Shown here: positions 63,399 through 64,000 of the stretch, piece by piece | Numbering within the stretch: the first letter of the stretch is position 1 | How the letters are laid out: each line of letters starts with the position of its first letter | Origin: TMP-86 sp031394735 | GTDB lineage: Bacteria > Pseudomonadota > Gammaproteobacteria > Steroidobacterales > Steroidobacteraceae | Direction of reading: 5' to 3' | DNA length: 64,000 nt | NCBI GenBank assembly: GCA_031394735.1 | Contig: JANMXI010000012.1 | Location: 30,387 to 94,386 of the forward strand | Notes under the pieces: model-generated | What the model saw: only the letters and a program-made list of their open reading frames with translations | What the model was told of the DNA's origin: nothing | The model's database searches: none | Position numbers and translations under genes: made by a program

Positions 63399-63472
63399 GC
63401 GGGTGTAGTTCAATGGTAGAACTTCAGCCTTCCAAGCTGATAGCGTGGGTTCGATTCCCATCACCCGCTCCA
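63399..63472 (+). tRNA. tRNA-Gly (anticodon TCC)
   Basis: 74 bases, acceptor GCGGGTG/CACCCGC, anticodon TCC at 63431-63433 in a CAGCCTTCCAAGCTG arm, T-loop TTCGATT, encoded CCA. Confidence 0.96.
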
Positions 63473-63488
63473 GACGATGATGGATGTG

Positions 63489-63564
63489 GCCCACGTAGCT
63501 CAGTTGGTAGAGCACGTCCTTGGTAAGGACGAGGTCAGCGGTTCGATCCCGCTCGTGGGCTCCA
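63489..63564 (+). tRNA. tRNA-Thr (anticodon GGT), first copy
   Basis: 76 bases, acceptor GCCCACG/CGTGGGC, anticodon GGT at 63522-63524 in a GTCCTTGGTAAGGAC arm, T-loop TTCGATC, discriminator T, encoded CCA. A T-run and a hairpin follow directly. Confidence 0.95.
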
Positions 63565-63565
63565 G

Positions 63566-63592
63566 TTTTTTTCGGCGATTGAAATATCGCCG
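63566..63592 (+). terminator. T-run followed by a 7-bp hairpin after the first tRNA-Thr
   Basis: A run of seven T precedes the stem CGGCGAT/ATCGCCG with a 6-base loop. The order (T before stem) is unlike a terminator on this strand; it may instead be a processing site between the tRNAs. Confidence 0.3.
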
Positions 63593-63600
63593 ACGTAGTT

Positions 63601-63705
63601 CGGAAGCACTTTGACGAGGAACATGCAAGACGCGCGATCCCGCCGCTTTCGCATTTGTAAGCAAGGGTGTGTGCAACGCAGCAGGTTTCCGACAAAGTGC
63701 TTCCG
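63601..63705 (+). repeat. Perfect 13-bp inverted repeat between the two tRNA-Thr genes
   Basis: CGGAAGCACTTTG at 63601-63613 pairs with CAAAGTGCTTCCG at 63693-63705, enclosing 79 bases. The right arm ends 5 bases before the second tRNA-Thr. In the transcript it would close the whole spacer into one stem. Confidence 0.75.
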
Positions 63706-63710
63706 CTGCA

Positions 63711-63785
63711 GCCCTTGTAGCTCAGTGGCAGAGCACTCCCTTGGTAAGGGAGAGGCCACGCGTTCAATCCGCGTCAAGGGCAACA
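63711..63785 (+). tRNA. tRNA-Thr (anticodon GGT), second copy without encoded CCA
   Basis: All arms pair: acceptor GCCCTTG/CAAGGGC, D-stem GCTC/GAGC with a short 7-base loop, anticodon arm CTCCC/GGGAG with GGT at 63743-63745, T-arm ACGCG/CGCGT. Discriminator is A and the last three bases are ACA instead of CCA, so the CCA-adding enzyme would have to repair the end. Sequence clearly differs from the first copy. Confidence 0.85.
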
Positions 63786-63859
63786 GTTTTAAGTGTAAAG
63801 AATTTGCTACATCCACCGTTATTTTTCAGATCGCAATTTCGATTCGTCGAGGAAAAGAT

Positions 63860-64000
63860 ATGGCAAAAGGCAAGTTTGAGAGTACGAAGCCACACGTGAA
63901 CGTGGGCACGATTGGACACGTGGATCACGGCAAGACGACGCTGACGGCGGCGTTGACGATGGTATTGAGCAAGAAATTTGGCGGCGAAGCCAAAGCCTAT
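63860..64000 (+). CDS. tuf: Elongation factor Tu, N-terminal part (cut by window edge)
   Basis: The first 47 residues are visible. MAKGKFESTKPHVNVGTIGH is followed by the G1 loop GHVDHGKT (19-26). GAGGAAAAG lies just upstream of the ATG. EF-Tu brings aminoacyl-tRNA to the ribosome. A tuf gene behind tRNA-Tyr, Gly and Thr is the classic tufB arrangement, with tRNAs and tuf on one transcript. Confidence 0.98.
   Translation, partial: MAKGKFESTKPHVNVGTIGHVDHGKTTLTAALTMVLSKKFGGEAKAY

Noticed and set aside
63363..63816. Minus-strand frames over the tRNA genes
   Set aside because: They are translations of the antisense of tRNA-Gly and tRNA-Thr, a well-known source of false protein annotations.
1..64000. 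CRISPR arrays, insertion sequences, prophage or integrative elements
   Set aside because: No regularly spaced repeats, transposase, integrase or terminal repeats were recognised. The composition looks uniform except for AT-richer intergenic parts.

Overview
The window is high-GC bacterial chromosome, most consistent with a gammaproteobacterium of the Xanthomonadales/Nevskiales/Steroidobacterales neighbourhood. The grounds are the FleQ-FleS-FleR / sigma-54 / sigma-28 flagellar layout, the polar-flagellum pair FlhF-FlhG, the MotC/MotD-type stator, and tRNA-Tyr/Gly/Thr genes upstream of tuf. No insertion sequence, prophage, CRISPR array or rRNA gene was seen. The taxonomic placement is inference, not a database result.

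Layout. (a) 1-376: 3' end of a TetR-family regulator. (b) 387-13425, minus strand: a tight six-gene block, read from right to left, of a double-length UvrA (1858 aa, four ABC modules), the four-gene ligase-associated DNA repair cassette (MBL-fold exonuclease, ATP-dependent ligase, Lhr-like helicase, PdeM phosphoesterase) and a GT39/ArnT-like membrane glycosyltransferase. (c) 13607-15877: exported DUF6600/FecR-like protein with a Q/R-rich tail. (d) 15891-18328, minus strand: flgA-flgM-flgN, an atypical csrA, a single-domain PilZ protein and a small membrane protein. (e) 18589-28771: flgBCDEFGHIJKL. (f) 28775-30615, minus strand: rimO-slyD. (g) 30942-35791: fliC, flaG, fliD, fliS, fliT, PilZ. 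(h) 36049-39700: a FleQ-like activator without its N-terminal domain, then fleS-fleR. (i) 39705-46735: fliEFGHIJK. (j) 46770-49814: threonine/serine dehydratase plus a two-component pair placed between fliK and fliL. (k) 49992-62022: fliLMNOPQR, flhBA, flhF, flhG, fliA, motC, motD. (l) 62047-63023: a small disordered protein, a DUF2802 protein and an HPt-like protein with Asp at the His position. (m) 63264-64000: tRNA-Tyr, tRNA-Gly, two tRNA-Thr(GGT), and the start of tuf.

Regulation can be read from the sequence. Six good sigma-54 (-24/-12) sites lie before flgA, flgB, fliD, fleS, fliK and fliL. Strong sigma-28 sites lie before flgM, fliC and fliD, with a weaker one before flgK. This matches a hierarchy in which FleQ and FleSR activate sigma-54 genes for the basal body, hook and export apparatus, and FliA, held by FlgM until the hook is complete, drives late genes. 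Three of the six sigma-54 sites (flgA, fliK, fleS) place the predicted transcript start only 2-4 nt before the start codon, which suggests nearly leaderless flagellar mRNAs.

No chemotaxis gene (cheY, cheZ, cheA, cheB, cheW) occurs between fliA and motC or around DUF2802, where relatives such as Pseudomonas carry them.
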